The notes beneath the pieces were generated by a model that was not told where the DNA came from, made no database searches, and saw only the letters and a list, made by a program, of their open reading frames with translations. The position numbers were made by a program, and so were the translations under genes. Shown in pieces: positions 18,527 through 20,680 of a stretch of DNA of 20,680 nt. The stretch is taken from contig JAFJTR010000180.1 in assembly GCA_022559985.1 (NCBI GenBank), positions 1-20,680 of the forward strand. Direction: 5' to 3'. Origin of the DNA: Parastagonospora avenae f. sp. tritici 18332-5 (taxonomy: Eukaryota > Ascomycota > Dothideomycetes > Pleosporales > Phaeosphaeriaceae). Positions within the stretch are counted from its first letter, which is position 1, and each line of letters opens with the position of its first letter.

Positions 18527-20680
18527 CGTCAAAGAGTTTGCAATGGCGCTTTATAGGCCGTCTCTGGAGTGCGAGGTCCTGTTTAGAGATCTACGATCTT
18601 CGATCGAAAACTCCCTCGCTATAACTACCTCTGCTAACTTCACTGAGGTAGACTAAGATAACTAGTACTACTTAGACCGCTGGTACAACAGCAATAGGAG
18701 AACCTAAGGTGAATCCTAAGGTAGAGGCGGAACCAGAGGCGCATTCTAACAAGGCGAACGACGCTTTAACAGTAGCCGTGGATTCAAGCCACGCTAGAAG
18801 AAGAAGTGCTTTGTCTGCTAGAAGGAAGGATGCTAGTCTACTAACCACACGGACGAAGAACGCAAAGCTGCTCGTACGCAGTTCTTCTTGATGCTGTACT
18901 TTGCAGGTGCACTGCCACCTAAGGACTTCTTAGTACACCTTGCAGAGTATGAAGGCATCAAACACACTAGCTAATACAACTAGAGAGGCTGGAGAAAAGA
19001 GGAAGACTGCGAGGATGACAACAACGACAATATCACAGAAGCATACTCTAAACACTAGTTCTTTACAGAGCAATGCCTTGCGGATTAAGCGTTCCTGCAT
19101 TACATCTCTAGTGACGACATATACAGCCGAGACGTGCCGTCAGCACTAGCATTACAATTCCTGCTTAAGGACTGCTACATACGATCTATATACTAAGGAA
19201 TCCTACCAGATACAGGCGCTGCTAACGTATCCACAGTCGGCAAGGAGCAGTACCTTGCACTTACAAGGGAAGATCCTACACTTAAGATAGATACATCTAC
19301 AGCAGGGAAAGCATCTATCAAATTCAGCAAGGGCGAGGCTACAGCGTCTATTGGCACCGTGCAGGTCTCTACAGAGATTAGAAAGATCAATTTTAAAGTG
19401 CTTAAGGCGCCCACGCTGTTCTTGCTATGCCTTGCAGACATAGACAGGTTAAAGGTCTACTTTAACAACACTGTAGATAAGATGGTTTAGGGTGACGTAC
19501 ATATCCCTGTCATCCGTAAATAGAGGCATCTCTAGTTTTATCTAAACAAGAGAGAGAGAGCAACTGTGTTCCTAACAGAGACAGAGTTAAGGCGACTCTA
19601 TCGACGGTTTAGCCACCTAGCTGTCACGCGACTAGTTAAACTCTTAAGAAATGCTGGCTATAATGACTTTGAAGAGAGAACCCTAGAGGAGGTTACTAAG
19701 TTCTGCTACCACTGCCAGCTCCACAGCTCCGCGCTGCGCCGATTCAAATTCACTCTAAAGGATGATTACTACTTTAACTATAAGATCCTAGTAGATATAA
19801 TGTATCTTAGCAGTAAGCTAGTACTGCATATAGTTAACTCTTTAACCGCGTTCTAAGGCGCAAAATTTCTTAGCGCCATCTTAGCTAAGGAGACATAGCA
19901 AGCACTGCGGATGCTATGGATCGACACCTACTAAGGACCGCCAGACATCATCACGCACGATGCAGGCACTAACTTTGCAAGCGCAGAATTCTGCGCAGAA
20001 GCAAAGATTATAGGAGTTACATGCAAGCAAGTACCTACAGAGGCGCACTGGTCGGTAGGTAAGATTGAAAGGTACCATGCACCGCTACATCGCGCATAGG
20101 ATATACTCTATGCCGAACTCACTGCCACTATGTCTGATGAGGCGATTCTTTAGATGGCTGTGAAAGCTGTCAACGATACTGCTGGCCCTGATGGGCTAGT
20201 CCCAACGTTACTAGTCTTCGGAGCATACTCACGAATGACTGCAGAGTCACCGCCATCCCCGTCAATAGTGAAGCGCAGCGAGGCTATCTAAAAGGCGACG
20301 AAAGCTCTGCGCAAGCTCACTGCAGAGCGCTAAGTTGCAGACGCTTTGAACACCCGCAATGGACCAGCCACTGCAGACATACTCGCGCTCTTACTCCAGA
20401 GCGAAGTCTTAGTTTGGAGAGAGAGTGATGGCTGGAATAGCCCGTACAAGATCGTCAATATAGAAGGCCACAACGTCACTGTCAACATAGTTAATAGTCT
20501 AACGACATTTAGATTAACTGTCATTAAGCTATACTACAGACTAGACTACCTTTAGAGCGACCCTGATGCGCCACACACACTGAATGAGTCGCATGAGATG
20601 CATGAGCCGGTAGCAGTACCTCCGGCAGCGCAGCCACGCAGGAGAGGCCGCCCTCCAGGATCAAAGAACAAACGGAAGGC
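18522..20680 (+). pseudogene. Outer element gag 3' part, protease and integrase (runs off window)
   Basis: The frame continues gag with QGVKEFAMALYRPSLECE and LFRDLRSSIENS. The zinc knuckle region is KKKCFVC, stop, KEGC, stop, STNHTDEERKAAR (from 18798). Protease: GILPDTGAANVSTVGK, with Asp at 19209 intact. Pre-integrase: LRRLYRRFSHLAVTRLVKLL and KFCYHCQLHSSALRRF. Integrase: Asp in LVDIMYL (19794), Asp in ITHDAGTNF (19959) and Glu in GKIERYH (20067), spacing D,D(35)E. A C-terminal SH3-like segment VLVWRESDGWNSPYKIVNIE follows, then RRRGRPPGSKNK at the window end, an AT-hook-like motif. Stops are mostly TAG/TAA; there is no frameshift. Reverse transcriptase is expected just beyond 20680. Confidence 0.85.

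Larger units (their letters stand above)
11340..20680 (+). mobile_element. Outer Ty1/Copia LTR retrotransposon, RIP-mutated, interrupted
   Basis: The gene order gag, zinc knuckle, protease, integrase is that of a Copia element; reverse transcriptase and the 3' LTR would follow after 20680. gag is split by the inner element at 13286-18521. All recognisable parts lie in one frame on both sides of the insertion, with no frameshift, but with many in-frame TAG and TAA codons that often stand where Trp or Gln is expected. This is the pattern made by CpA-to-TpA changes on either strand. The left boundary is approximate. Confidence 0.85.

Noticed and set aside
1..20680. tRNA, rRNA or CRISPR-like arrays
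   Set aside because: No tRNA-like cloverleaf boxes, rRNA segments or spaced direct repeats were recognised by eye; the only regular array is the coding ankyrin repeat.

Overview
The window looks like a filamentous ascomycete genome (Pezizomycotina, probably Dothideomycetes/Pleosporales; the class-level placement is inferred from family style). Evidence: short introns of about 50-60 nt with GTAAGT/GTATGG donors and CTAAC/CTGAC branch sites, HET-domain genes with ankyrin repeats, a DUF6594 membrane protein, and Copia retrotransposons mutated in the pattern of repeat-induced point mutation (RIP).

Layout. 1-1289: no gene seen. 1290-3533 (+): intact single-exon HET-ankyrin protein of 747 aa with about ten 33-residue ankyrin repeats, several nearly identical in DNA. 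3534-3952: spacer with a 9-bp hairpin and an orphan TATA/CT-rich block. 3953-5303 (-): three-exon caspase-like (peptidase C14) protein of about 415 aa with the His/Cys dyad present. 5812-6239 (+): small three-exon gene of unknown function, about 107 aa. 6396-7624 (+): two-exon DUF6594 protein of 392 aa with three C-terminal membrane segments. 7625-8179: nothing supported. 8180-8378: frameshifted coding remnant. 8659-11323 (+): a composite locus with two tandem cyanovirin-N homology (CVNH) domains, then a HET domain split by an ankyrin module, with three frame changes; probably a pseudogene, although its HET C-terminal half is open.

11.3-20.7 kb is a nest of two Ty1/Copia elements. The outer element (gag, protease, integrase, AT-hook-like tail; its RT and 3' LTR lie beyond the window) is split inside gag by a complete inner element at 13286-18521. 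The inner element has 217-bp LTRs, TGTCAGAT/ATCTGACA termini and a CAAGG target duplication on both sides. Each coding frame is free of frameshifts but full of TAG/TAA stops. The two inner LTRs differ at 16 sites, all CpA/TpA or TpG/TpA transitions.

Taken together the left 11 kb resembles a fungal allorecognition or cell-death island: two HET proteins, one caspase-like protease and a membrane protein, abutting a retrotransposon nest. The most unusual item is the CVNH-HET gene with ankyrin repeats inside the HET domain. Cooperation between these genes is inference from proximity only.
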